Below, one piece after another: positions 26,609 to 35,737 of a stretch of DNA of 64,000 bases (its first letter is position 1; each line of letters begins with the position of its first letter). A program made the translations under genes and the position numbers. The notes beneath the pieces were generated by a model. The model was not told the origin of the DNA and ran no database searches. It saw nothing but the letters and a program-made list of their open reading frames with translations. Source of the DNA: Pseudomonas sp. TMP9 (GTDB lineage Bacteria; Pseudomonadota; Gammaproteobacteria; Pseudomonadales; Pseudomonadaceae). The stretch covers positions 3,018,001 through 3,082,000 of the forward strand of contig NZ_CP149803.1 of assembly GCF_037943105.1 (NCBI RefSeq). Reading direction: 5' to 3'.

Positions 26609-26764
26609 CGCTTTGCGCCCCATGGCGGTGCAGGATCACGCCCGCAGAGCATGCTCTGACCCCTGATAAGAACCGCGACCGCGCAAGAGCGGCCTATACC
26701 GACTTAGGGCATGGATGTTGCAAATTCATACACCTGTATTAACTGCGACTCAGGAGTCTTTCCC

Positions 26765-29700
26765 GTGCAACCGACCGGCACTCAGCGCATCGTTAAGATC
26801 CGCCGCGACTACAACAGCTGGGTCGCTGACGAAACCATGGAAGACTACGCCCTGAGGTTTACTCCCAAGTCGTTTCGCAAGTGGTCCGAACTGCGCATCG
26901 GTAATACTGCTTTGAGTGCGGTGTCATTTCTTGCATTGGAGGCGATCGGCGGTGCCTTAGCGCTGAGTTACGGCTTCACCAATACGCTGTGGGCCATTCT
27001 CGCGGTGAGCTTGGTGATTTTCCTTACTGGCCTACCGATCAGCTACTACGCCGCCCGTTATGGCGTGGATATGGACCTGCTGACCCGTGGTGCGGGCTTC
27101 GGCTATATGGGCTCGACCATCACCTCGCTCATCTATGCCAGCTTCACCTTTCTATTTTTCGCCCTTGAGGCGGCGATCATGGCCCTGGCCCTAGAGATGT
27201 ATTTCAACATCCCCTTGGCGCTGGCCTATGTGATCTGTTCGGTGATCATCATTCCGCTGGTGGCCTACGGCATTACGCTTATCAACCGATTACAAATGTG
27301 GAGCCAGCCACTTTGGCTGTTTCTGCTGTTTCTGCCCTACGTATTCATCATCAGCAAAAACCCTGAAGCCTTCAGTGAATGGACCACCTTTGCCGGGCGC
27401 GAAGGCGAAGGTGGCGCCTTTAACCTGCTGCATTTCGGCGCGGCATGCACCGTGGCCTTAGCACTGGTCACGCAGATCGGCGAGCAGGTCGACTACCTGC
27501 GTTTCCTGCCAGAAAAAACCTCGCGTAATCGCAAGCGCTGGTGGGCGGCGCTGCTGATGGCCGGTCCCGGCTGGATCATCCCTGGCGCGTTGAAAATGCT
27601 CGCTGGAGCCTTTCTCGCCTTTCTCGCCCTGCAGCATGAAATACCCATGGAGCATGCAGCCGAACCGACGCAGATGTACCTGGTGGCGTTCACCTATGTG
27701 TTCAGCTCGCCTGAGTGGGCGCTGGCGGCCATGGTTCTGTTTGTTATCGTCAGCCAAATCAAGATCAATTTGACTAACGCCTATGCCGGCTCGCTGGCGT
27801 GGTCAAATTTCTTTGCCCGCGTCACCCACAGTCACCCCGGACGTGTGGTGTGGCTGGTGTTCAACGTGGCCATCGCCTTGATTTTGATGGAGCTGGGCGT
27901 GTTTCAGGCGATCGAGGAGGTGCTCGGTCTGTATGCCAATATTGCCATTGCTTGGATCGGTGCAGTGGTCGCCGACTTGGTGATCAATAAACCGCTAGGG
28001 CTGTCACCCAAACACATCGAATTCAAGCGGGCACACCTCTACGACATCAACCCCGTGGGCGTTGGCGCCATGCTGATTGCCTCTTTGTTATCGGTCTTAG
28101 CCCACGCCGGACTATTCGGCCAGCTAGCCCAAGCCGCATCGCCGGTTGTCGCGTTGGGCTCGGCGATGCTATTTGCACCCCTGATTGCCTGGTTGACCGG
28201 TGGCCGTTACTACCTAGCCCGCAGCAGTGACCCGTTACTGCTGTACCCACTCGGCGTCACCACCACTGTGGATTGCGGCCTGTGCAGCAACGCCTTTGAA
28301 ACCGAAGACATGGCCTTCTGTCCGGCTTACAGCACACCCATTTGCTCGCTGTGCTGCTCACTTGATGCCCGTTGTGATGATGCCTGCAAACCACAGGCAC
28401 GTATGTCTGAACAGCTTGACGAGCTTATTCACTGGCTGTTTCCCAGGGTCTCAATTCCACGCTTGCACAGTCGCTTGGCGCAATATCTGGGCCTGCTGAC
28501 TGTACTGATGCTGCTGTTATTCGGTGCCTTAGCGCTGATCTATAGCCAGATCTCCCAAGGCTTGGTGGCGCAATCCCCAGAGGCGCAGGAGACTCTTTAC
28601 CTGGAGTTTCTCAAAGCCTTCCTGACGCTCTCATTGTTCGCCGCTATTCTTGCTTGGTGGGTGGTTTTAACCCGCGAAAGTAGACGTGTGGCGCAAGAAG
28701 AATCCGATCGCCAGACCCAACTGTTGATGCAAGAAATCGAAGCCCACCGGAAAACTGACGAAGCCTTACAGAAAGCCAAGGAAGCCAGTGAGGCGGCTAA
28801 CGCGGCAAAAAGTCGCTATGTCACCGGGTTGTCGCATGAGCTGCGCACGCCGCTCAACAGCATCCTCGGCTACACCCAGATTCTGCAACGTGATGCCGAC
28901 ATGCCCGGGCAGCACAAAGATGCTCTGGGCACCATCTTTCGCAGCGGCTCGCACCTGCTGGCGCTGATCGATGGGCTGCTCGATGTGGCCAAGATTGAGG
29001 CTGGCAAACTCAACCTAGAACCGAGCGAAATCCCCTTTCCAGAATTTATTCACCAGCTTGAACGTATGTTTACCCCGCAGGCCGAAGAAAAGGGCCTGCG
29101 CTTTCGCCTGGACATAAGCGGGCGCATGCCGGCGGTGGTTCGCGGCGATGAAAAGCGCGTACAGCAAATTCTGATCAACCTACTCGGCAATGCGGTGCGC
29201 TTCACTGACAGCGGCGAAGTCTGCCTGCGCGTCAGCTACCTACGCGAAACCGCCAGTTTCGAAATCGTCGACACCGGTATAGGCATCGATCCAGAGCAGA
29301 TGGAGCGGCTCTTTCAACCCTTCGAGCGCGGCGACCTGATGCGCCAAGATAATGGTGTCGGTCTCGGCTTGACCATTACGCGCATGCTGACCTCCTTGAT
29401 GGGCGGTGAACTGTCGGTAAAAAGCGTGTTGCATCAGGGCACCCGCTTTCAGGTCCGCCTGTTCCTCTCCGAGGTGCGGGTGCCTCAAGCGGTGGTGCAT
29501 GTGGAACACGACATTATTGGCTACCAAGGTTCGCGCCGAAGGATCCTCGTGGTGGACGACCACATCGAACACCGCCGCGTACTGGCCGGTATGCTCGAGC
29601 CACTGGGTTTCGAGATTATCCAGGCCGCCAGCGGTCAGGAAGCGATTCGCCAAACGGCCCTGCTTCACCCTGACTTGATCCTGATGGACCTGTCGATGCC

Positions 29701-30163
29701 CTTAATGGATGGCTGGGAAACCAGCCGACTGATACGCCGCAATGCTATGTCCCACGCTCCGATCATCGTGATCTCTGCCAACGCCTTTGCTGATGACCGT
29801 GAACGCAGCGTGGCGTCGGAATGCAACGACTACTTGGCTAAGCCAGTGCACACGCCGGAGTTACTCGAGCGTATCCACAAGCACCTTGCGCTTAAGTGGT
29901 TGCGGCGCTCAACACCACGGCCAAAACCAGCCCCTGCAGTTTCCGTGTTGCCAAGTGCCAGCGATCTCGACGCATTGCGCGAACTTGGAGCTCTTGGCTA
30001 CATCCGAGGCATACAGGAGAAACTCGATGCCATTGATCAGCTAACGCCCGCCAGCGTCAGTTTCACTGCGCCCCTAAGAGCCTTGGTGAAAGGCTACCGC
30101 TTGGACGAATTTAACCGCCAACTCAAGGAGGTCGAGCATCACTATGCAGATCAATCCACCTGA
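26765..30163 (+). CDS. hybrid histidine kinase with N-terminal NCS1-type permease domain
   Basis: Membrane-bound hybrid sensor of 1132 residues. Residues about 30-485 look like an NCS1 (cytosine/purine/allantoin) permease with about twelve hydrophobic segments and a family-like IGEQVDYLRFLP block. A cysteine-rich stretch follows (eight Cys between 504 and 541, including CGLC and CSLCC). Then come two membrane helices (about 572-594 and 616-637), a coiled linker, HisKA with His691 in SHELRTPLN, an ATPase domain (N box near Asn809, DTGIGI at 836), and a receiver with Asp975 and Lys1026. No clear HPt domain follows. The GTG at 26765 has AGGAG 8 bases upstream; an ATG at 26711 lacks this. It is divergent from urtA and overlaps the response regulator gene. 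The signal may be an amide, urea or their flux; this is inference. Confidence 0.9.
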   Translation: MQPTGTQRIVKIRRDYNSWVADETMEDYALRFTPKSFRKWSELRIGNTALSAVSFLALEAIGGALALSYGFTNTLWAILAVSLVIFLTGLPISYYAARYGVDMDLLTRGAGFGYMGSTITSLIYASFTFLFFALEAAIMALALEMYFNIPLALAYVICSVIIIPLVAYGITLINRLQMWSQPLWLFLLFLPYVFIISKNPEAFSEWTTFAGREGEGGAFNLLHFGAACTVALALVTQIGEQVDYLRFLPEKTSRNRKRWWAALLMAGPGWIIPGALKMLAGAFLAFLALQHEIPMEHAAEPTQMYLVAFTYVFSSPEWALAAMVLFVIVSQIKINLTNAYAGSLAWSNFFARVTHSHPGRVVWLVFNVAIALILMELGVFQAIEEVLGLYANIAIAWIGAVVADLVINKPLGLSPKHIEFKRAHLYDINPVGVGAMLIASLLSVLAHAGLFGQLAQAASPVVALGSAMLFAPLIAWLTGGRYYLARSSDPLLLYPLGVTTTVDCGLCSNAFETEDMAFCPAYSTPICSLCCSLDARCDDACKPQARMSEQLDELIHWLFPRVSIPRLHSRLAQYLGLLTVLMLLLFGALALIYSQISQGLVAQSPEAQETLYLEFLKAFLTLSLFAAILAWWVVLTRESRRVAQEESDRQTQLLMQEIEAHRKTDEALQKAKEASEAANAAKSRYVTGLSHELRTPLNSILGYTQILQRDADMPGQHKDALGTIFRSGSHLLALIDGLLDVAKIEAGKLNLEPSEIPFPEFIHQLERMFTPQAEEKGLRFRLDISGRMPAVVRGDEKRVQQILINLLGNAVRFTDSGEVCLRVSYLRETASFEIVDTGIGIDPEQMERLFQPFERGDLMRQDNGVGLGLTITRMLTSLMGGELSVKSVLHQGTRFQVRLFLSEVRVPQAVVHVEHDIIGYQGSRRRILVVDDHIEHRRVLAGMLEPLGFEIIQAASGQEAIRQTALLHPDLILMDLSMPLMDGWETSRLIRRNAMSHAPIIVISANAFADDRERSVASECNDYLAKPVHTPELLERIHKHLALKWLRRSTPRPKPAPAVSVLPSASDLDALRELGALGYIRGIQEKLDAIDQLTPASVSFTAPLRALVKGYRLDEFNRQLKEVEHHYADQST

Positions 30164-30836
30164 CCAAAGTCCCAGCCCAGCAGAGCGCGGGGTGATCCTA
30201 ATCGTCGATGACACACCGGACAACTTGGCCCTGCTCTCTGATGCGCTGGACGAAGTAGGCTATATGGTACTGGTAGCGCTGGATGGCTTGAGCGCCCTAA
30301 GCCGTATCCAGCGCCGACGCCCCGACCTTATTCTGCTGGATGCAATGATGCCCGGGCTGGATGGCTTCGAGACCTGCCAGCGAATCAAGGCTGACCCTGG
30401 CTCCGCTGATATCCCAGTGCTATTCATGACCGCACTGACTGACAGCGAGCATGTGGTCAAAGGCTTCGCGGCCGGCGGCATTGATTACGTAACCAAACCG
30501 ATCAACACCGAGGAAGTACTTGCCCGGGTGGCCTCGCACTTGCGCACCGCACGCATCCTGCAAACAGCACGAGCGGCCAGCCAAGCACAACCGCTGACGC
30601 TCAACGACCAACCAGCCCATGCCATGCTCTCAGCGCGCTTTCAGCTTACCGGGCGCGAAGTAGACGTATTGCGCTGGGTGGCTTGCGGCAAAACCAACCG
30701 AGATATTGGCGATATTCTCGGCCTCAGCCCGCGCACAGTGAACAAACATTTGGAGCACGTTTACATCAAACTCGGGGTCGAAACCCGCACAGCGGCCACC
30801 TCAGTTGCACTCTCAGCGATGGCCGAGCGCGCTTGA
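30144..30836 (+). CDS. LuxR-family response regulator
   Basis: 230-residue regulator with a receiver domain (acidic pair Asp22-Asp23, phosphorylation site Asp66 in LLLDAMMPG, Lys118 in TKPI) and a LuxR/FixJ helix-turn-helix at about residues 165-225 (LTGREVDVLRWVACGKTNRDI...SPRTVNKHLEHVYIKLGV). Its start lies inside the end of the kinase gene (20-bp overlap), so they are almost certainly co-translated partners. Candidate target sites are the TACGTC-N4-GACGTA palindromes before urtA and fmdA. Confidence 0.93.
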   Translation: MQINPPDQSPSPAERGVILIVDDTPDNLALLSDALDEVGYMVLVALDGLSALSRIQRRRPDLILLDAMMPGLDGFETCQRIKADPGSADIPVLFMTALTDSEHVVKGFAAGGIDYVTKPINTEEVLARVASHLRTARILQTARAASQAQPLTLNDQPAHAMLSARFQLTGREVDVLRWVACGKTNRDIGDILGLSPRTVNKHLEHVYIKLGVETRTAATSVALSAMAERA

Positions 30837-30857
30837 ACGAGCTTATGGATCGCGAAT

Positions 30858-30882
30858 AAAAAAGCCCTCCAAGGTGGCGGGC
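30858..30882 (-). terminator. intrinsic terminator of the chemoreceptor gene
   Basis: On the minus strand GCCCGCCACCTTGGAGGGC forms an imperfect stem followed by TTTTTT, 22 bases after the chemoreceptor stop. It may also serve the convergent regulator gene. Confidence 0.7.
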
Positions 30883-30903
30883 TGTATTCAAGTTAAACCT
30901 TTA

Positions 30904-32934
30904 TCAGACGCGGAACGCGCTGATCAGCTGTTTCAACTGTGCCACCGAACCAGACAGCTCGCGACTGGCCTGCTCGGTATGGCTGGCACCTTCGGCGGTG
31001 CGCTCACCCGCCTGGCTGATCTCAACAATGTTCTGGTCGATATCGTGGGCCACGGCCGTTTGCTCTTCGGCGGCCGTGGCGATTTGCTGGTTCTGGTCAA
31101 CAATCATGCCGACTGCGCCGAGGATATTCTCCAGCGCCTGCTGCACCTTGTCAGATTCACTCACCGTGTTGTCTGCCATTTTGTGACTGGAACTCATCGA
31201 CTTAACCGCCGCGCCTACACCGCTTTGCAGCTTAGCGATCATTGCCTCAATCTCTTGGGTGGACTGCTGAGTGCGCTTAGCCAAATTGCGCACCTCATCG
31301 GCGACCACGGCAAAACCGCGCCCCTGCTCACCCGCTCGGGCGGCCTCGATGGCAGCGTTTAGCGCCAGCAAGTTGGTCTGCTCGGCAATGCCCTTAATCA
31401 CATCCAGCACCTGACTGATCGAGGCGCTGTCAGTGGCCAGCTTGTTAATCACCGTCATGGACTGGTCAATTTCCCCAGCTAAACGCTGGATGCTACCCAC
31501 TTGCAACTCAACCAGTGCGCGGCCGCTGACCGTTTCATCATTAACACTCTGCGCGCTGCTCACCGCCGCGGCAGCACTGCTCGCCACTTCCTGAGCGGTT
31601 GCCGACATTTCATTCATGGCCGTGGCCACTTGATCAATCTGCCCGCGCTGGCCCGCTACCGCTTGGTTACTTTCCTCGGAAACCTGCTGCACCCGAACGG
31701 CTTGACGCTCAACTTCAACCACCGTCTGACCGACGCGTTCAATCAACTGGTGAATCTTACTCACCGTTTCATTAAAGACTTGGCCCAGCTCGCCCAGTTC
31801 ATCGCGGCTTTGCGGCTTGAAGCTGACCGTCATGTCGCCGGCAGCCACCTGGTTCATCACCTGACCAAGGCTTTTAAGCGTGGTGCGGATCGACACATAG
31901 AAGCCGCCATACAGATAGAGAATCAGCAGAAAAACCACCAACAGAGCCGCTACCAGCAGCGCCATCTGCACGCGGTTCTCTTCCAAACGCACCTGCAATC
32001 GCTTATCGAGGTACGCCAGCACAGCGCTATTGAGCTCATAGGTTTGCGCCATTGCCGCACTGACGTCGCTGTAGTACTGCGCCCACGGCATGTCCAGCGT
32101 GTCGGCGATTACCACTTTGTCCTCAAACAAGACCGCCATGGTTTTTAACGTATCCAAGCTGCTTGCTGCTTGGCCGGCCAACTCGGTGCGAGCCTGTGGG
32201 CTGGCATTGAGCGTGGCTTGCAAACTCAAACCGTACTCGGCGTGGAGCTTTTCCAAGTCCAACAACAGCTCATCAAAAGTGGTGCTGGATGCGGAGTTAA
32301 GGAAGCCCTGGCCTAACGAGTAGGCACCGATTGCCCGCCCTTCACTCAGCGCCTCAGTGACCTTCGGCGTGGCCACGCTGATCAGCTCAATCATCTGCCG
32401 CACTGAGCCCTGACGGTCTTGGCTCAAACCGGCTTGGCTGGCGATCAGCTTGATAAACACTTGCGAGGAACCCAGCAGTTTTTCCGCTAAGGCGATTTTG
32501 CCTTGCACGGACGACTCGTTTTGCACGGCCGCCAGCTCGGCGATCAGTTCATCGCGCTTGGCATTGAACTCATCAACCTGTTCCGCTTCGCGGACCACCG
32601 CCGCCATGCCCTGCAGCGAGCTGGCAATGGTTTTGTGAAGGGTCGCCGCGCGCGCATCAAGATCACCCGCCTGACCGGACTGGCCGATCACTGAGTTGAT
32701 CTCGCTTAAGTCGACAAAGTCTTCAATGTTGCGCCGCAATGTCAGGCTTTCGCCCAGCAGATCAATGCTCTCAAGCGCCGCCTGAGTGCTGACAAATTGT
32801 CGGTAGGAGTCTCGTACGAGATAGAAATTGGTGACCAGCATGGGCAGAAAAAACAGCACGCTGATCAAACTGAATTTCATGCCGAAACTAAGGCGATTCA
32901 TCAGCACAATGGCCGGATACAACACGGTCTTCAC
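30904..32934 (-). CDS. methyl-accepting chemotaxis protein
   Basis: 676-residue transmembrane chemoreceptor. The first membrane helix is at about residues 18-40, a long helical periplasmic sensor spans about 45-320, and the second helix is around 325-345. HAMP follows ([17 protein letters not shown]), then the signalling domain with the hairpin tip sequence near [21 protein letters not shown] and [16 protein letters not shown]. The ligand-binding domain is a mostly helical bundle I cannot assign to a ligand. No CheR-binding pentapeptide is seen at the C-terminus (ISAFRV). From memory a chemotaxis transducer sits between speC and ampE in P. aeruginosa too. Confidence 0.93.
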   Translation of the reverse strand: MKTVLYPAIVLMNRLSFGMKFSLISVLFFLPMLVTNFYLVRDSYRQFVSTQAALESIDLLGESLTLRRNIEDFVDLSEINSVIGQSGQAGDLDARAATLHKTIASSLQGMAAVVREAEQVDEFNAKRDELIAELAAVQNESSVQGKIALAEKLLGSSQVFIKLIASQAGLSQDRQGSVRQMIELISVATPKVTEALSEGRAIGAYSLGQGFLNSASSTTFDELLLDLEKLHAEYGLSLQATLNASPQARTELAGQAASSLDTLKTMAVLFEDKVVIADTLDMPWAQYYSDVSAAMAQTYELNSAVLAYLDKRLQVRLEENRVQMALLVAALLVVFLLILYLYGGFYVSIRTTLKSLGQVMNQVAAGDMTVSFKPQSRDELGELGQVFNETVSKIHQLIERVGQTVVEVERQAVRVQQVSEESNQAVAGQRGQIDQVATAMNEMSATAQEVASSAAAAVSSAQSVNDETVSGRALVELQVGSIQRLAGEIDQSMTVINKLATDSASISQVLDVIKGIAEQTNLLALNAAIEAARAGEQGRGFAVVADEVRNLAKRTQQSTQEIEAMIAKLQSGVGAAVKSMSSSHKMADNTVSESDKVQQALENILGAVGMIVDQNQQIATAAEEQTAVAHDIDQNIVEISQAGERTAEGASHTEQASRELSGSVAQLKQLISAFRV

Positions 32935-33153
32935 AGGACGTCTCCAGTTCTAATTATTGTTGTGCCGGTTTACACGTGGGCCGCACAGCTTGGCAGATGG
33001 CACCCTAGGTATACATTACAGCTCGACCTGCGGCATTTGGATTCGCTCGGTAGATAGGCGCAGATTAGCGTGACCAATGTCGCACAACCGCAACCGAGCT
33101 CATACTCATGTATACCCCTTATCGACTTCAACCTCTGTAACTTAAGGTTAACT

Positions 33154-34047
33154 ATGCACACACCTCTAAAGCTGGGCATTGATCTGGGTGGCAGCAAAAT
33201 CGAAATCATCGCCCTCGACAACGGTCGCCAAGTATTACGCCGACGCATGCCGACGCCACAAGGTGATTATCCACAAACCGTCAGCAAGATCGCCGATTTG
33301 GTCGAAGCCTGCGAGCGCGAGCTAGGCTGTCGCGGCAGCGTCGGTGTTGGCATCCCCGGCACACGCTCCCCCGACCATGGCCGTATCAAAAACGCCAACT
33401 CGCAATGCCTGATTGGCCAAGACTTGCAGGGTGATCTTGAGCAGCGCCTGCAACGCCCCGTGCGCCTAGCCAATGACGCCGATTGCTTTGCCCTTTCAGA
33501 GGCCTGTGACGGCGCCGGAGCTGGGGCGGCTAGTGTCTTCGGGGTAATTCTTGGCACCGGCGTCGGTGGCGGACTTGTGGTGAATCGGCAACTGCTCAGC
33601 GGCCCGAATGCCATTGCCGGAGAATGGGGGCATAACCCCCTGCCATGGCGGCGCAGCGAGGACGGCCCAGCCCGGCGTTGCTACTGCGGCCAAGATGACT
33701 GCATCGAAACCTTTTTAAGCGGCCCGGGCTGGGCCGCGCGCAGTGGCCTTGGCATGGCTGCGAGCGCCTTAGTCAGCGCAGCTGAGGCCGGCAATCCAGC
33801 AGCACAACTGGCCTTCACTCGTTATTGCGACCAACTGGCGCGCGGCCTGGCCTCGGTGATTAACCTGATTGACCCGTATGTCATCGTCCTCGGCGGCGGC
33901 CTTTCTAACAGCGCCGCGCTTTACGCTGAAGTTGCGCCATTGCTGCCGCGCTATGTCTTCTCCGACAAGGTCAATACACGCCTGTTACAGGCCCAACATG
34001 GCGACTCCAGCGGTGTGCGCGGTGCTGCATGGCTATGGAGCGAATAG
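33154..34047 (+). CDS. ROK family sugar kinase
   Basis: 297-residue ROK protein that would phosphorylate a hexose, fructose or N-acetylhexosamine. The N-terminal phosphate motif is LGIDLGGSKIEI, the catalytic region LANDADCFALSEA, and the second phosphate loop GTGVGGGLV. The ROK zinc site is intact (GEWGHNP, then CYCGQDDCIETFLSGPG). The ATG at 33154 follows AAGG; the frame opens 28 codons earlier without support. The stop is one base from the convergent ampE stop. No helix-turn-helix is present, so it is a kinase rather than a repressor. Substrate not determinable from context. Confidence 0.88.
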   Translation: MHTPLKLGIDLGGSKIEIIALDNGRQVLRRRMPTPQGDYPQTVSKIADLVEACERELGCRGSVGVGIPGTRSPDHGRIKNANSQCLIGQDLQGDLEQRLQRPVRLANDADCFALSEACDGAGAGAASVFGVILGTGVGGGLVVNRQLLSGPNAIAGEWGHNPLPWRRSEDGPARRCYCGQDDCIETFLSGPGWAARSGLGMAASALVSAAEAGNPAAQLAFTRYCDQLARGLASVINLIDPYVIVLGGGLSNSAALYAEVAPLLPRYVFSDKVNTRLLQAQHGDSSGVRGAAWLWSE

Positions 34048-34048
34048 A

Positions 34049-34885
34049 TCAAATAAGCAGGGTCCACACAGCAAAGCCCGCGTACCAGAACACCGCCGCG
34101 CGCACCAACAATTGCCAGAGACCGTCCAAACTGCTGACCCCAGCCTCGCCAATCACCGGCTCGGGTATCTCGCCAGCGGCGCGCGCCGTGTTAGTCACCA
34201 ACTGCGCGGCGCTGATATCCCAACTGAGCAGCTCATGCAGTAACGTGCGGCTAACCCCAGCAAAGTTACCGACCAAGGCGAAGCTCGCGGCCAACACGCG
34301 CACCGGCAACCAGTCGAACCCGTGGCGCACTTGTGCGGCAGCCTCACGCAAAGCAGGCGCAGTGGCATGCTCGCAGGTCAGGGCAATCAGCCGATAGGCC
34401 AACGCCGCCAAAGGCCCTAACAGCGCGTACCAAAATATCACCGCAAAAAAGCTCTGGTACGCCTGCCAAACCAAATAGCCCTGCACGCTATGCAGCAATG
34501 TGCCTTCGTCATCTGCTTCCAATGCTAAATCGCGTCGGGCAACTAGATACGCCGCCTCAGCATCGCCTCGGCGCCAGCTGTCACGAAACGGCCCAAGCGC
34601 GGCGAGCAAATCACCACGACCCAAGCTGTAAATCACCACCAACAGATGCACTGGCAAAACCAGCCAGCCATAAGCCACAGGTTCTAGCAGCTGCAGAATC
34701 AGCCCTAACCCTAACAGTGGCAGCAGCACCAGCAGCGCCAACGCCAACCAAGGCCGCTCAGCCCAGCGCGGTTTGCTTTCAGTCGTTGCCAAAAAGCGCA
34801 GCCAATGCCCGTCATTTTGAATGCGGTTACGCCAAGCCGAAAACTTTTCGACCCACAGCACCAGCAGTAGCACTAGAAAATTCAT
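34049..34885 (-). CDS. ampE: regulatory signalling modulator AmpE
   Basis: 278-residue inner-membrane protein of the AmpE/CobD-like family, with about four hydrophobic segments (early MNFLVLLLVLWVEKF, then near residues 45-90, 140-165 and 265-278). AmpE is thought to sense or modulate beta-lactamase induction together with AmpD; its mechanism is not settled. It overlaps the ampD stop by 4 bp, so the pair is co-translated. Confidence 0.92.
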   Translation of the reverse strand: MNFLVLLLVLWVEKFSAWRNRIQNDGHWLRFLATTESKPRWAERPWLALALLVLLPLLGLGLILQLLEPVAYGWLVLPVHLLVVIYSLGRGDLLAALGPFRDSWRRGDAEAAYLVARRDLALEADDEGTLLHSVQGYLVWQAYQSFFAVIFWYALLGPLAALAYRLIALTCEHATAPALREAAAQVRHGFDWLPVRVLAASFALVGNFAGVSRTLLHELLSWDISAAQLVTNTARAAGEIPEPVIGEAGVSSLDGLWQLLVRAAVFWYAGFAVWTLLI

Positions 34886-35445
34886 TTCAGCTCCTTGTCT
34901 TGCTGCAATGCCGCACGTAAACGTGTCCAGTCGAATGCTGAGCCGGGGTCAGTCTTACGCCCTGGGGCAATGTCGCTATGCCCGCACATACGCGCCAGGG
35001 TGATGGCTGGATAAGTCGCTTGCAGCTGCTGAACCAACTCGATTAGCGCGACGTACTGTACGCCAGTGAAAGGCAGATCATCGGTACCTTCAAGCTCAAT
35101 GCCTAGGGAAAAATCATTACAGTTTTCCCGCTCGGCAAACCGTGATTGCCCGGCATGCCAAGCGCGCTCATTACAGCCAACAAATTGCGTGACCACGCCA
35201 TCGCGCTCAATATAGAAATGCGCAGACACCTGCAGGTTAGCAATGCCCGCGAAATAGGGATGCTCGGCTGCGTCCAAACGATTCTGAAAAAACGCCTGCA
35301 CCTTACCCGTACCAAACTCACCAGGCGGCAAGCTGATGTTATGAATCACCAACAGCGAAACTTCGCCCAGCGGCCGCTGATTGAAGTTCGGGGACGGGCA
35401 GTGCCGGACGCCATCGCACCAGCCGCTGCAGGGGTCTAGCTGCAT
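34882..35445 (-). CDS. ampD: 1,6-anhydro-N-acetylmuramyl-L-alanine amidase AmpD
   Basis: Cytoplasmic zinc amidase of 187 residues that removes the peptide from anhydro-muropeptides in cell-wall recycling and so keeps ampC uninduced. The zinc ligands are His35 (VIHNIS), His156 (GHSDIAPGRKTDPG) and Asp166, with catalytic Glu117 and Lys164 in place. It is the small cytosolic form, not the periplasmic AmiD type: no signal peptide. First gene of an ampD-ampE pair. Confidence 0.95.
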   Translation of the reverse strand: MQLDPCSGWCDGVRHCPSPNFNQRPLGEVSLLVIHNISLPPGEFGTGKVQAFFQNRLDAAEHPYFAGIANLQVSAHFYIERDGVVTQFVGCNERAWHAGQSRFAERENCNDFSLGIELEGTDDLPFTGVQYVALIELVQQLQATYPAITLARMCGHSDIAPGRKTDPGSAFDWTRLRAALQQDKELK

Positions 35446-35681
35446 AAAAAGCTCCTTGATCAGGCTGCTACTCTAGTGCAGCGCCGCCCCAAGGCCAAGG
35501 GTGAGCCTGAGCAGGCATTGGCCCACATGGCAGAGACGATGCCCACCCAAGCCGGGAAGACACTCTCTGCCCCTCGCCCATAAATGAGCTCGACGCTAAG
35601 CGCGTCAGCATCGCCTGTTAATTCTTACGCTTTGACCAACTGTATACCGCTGCAAACCTCGCAACCAATGCAAGGCCAAAC

Positions 35682-35713
35682 AAAAACGCCGCCGAGGATG
35701 ACCGTCGGCGGCG
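35682..35713 (-). terminator. intrinsic terminator of the first DUF1631 gene
   Basis: Perfect 9-bp stem CGCCGCCGA/TCGGCGGCG (35687-35695, 35705-35713); on the minus strand it is followed by TTTTTG. It lies 24 bases after the DUF1631 stop. Confidence 0.85.
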
Positions 35714-35737
35714 TGGTTGCAACTCAACAGCAAAGCA

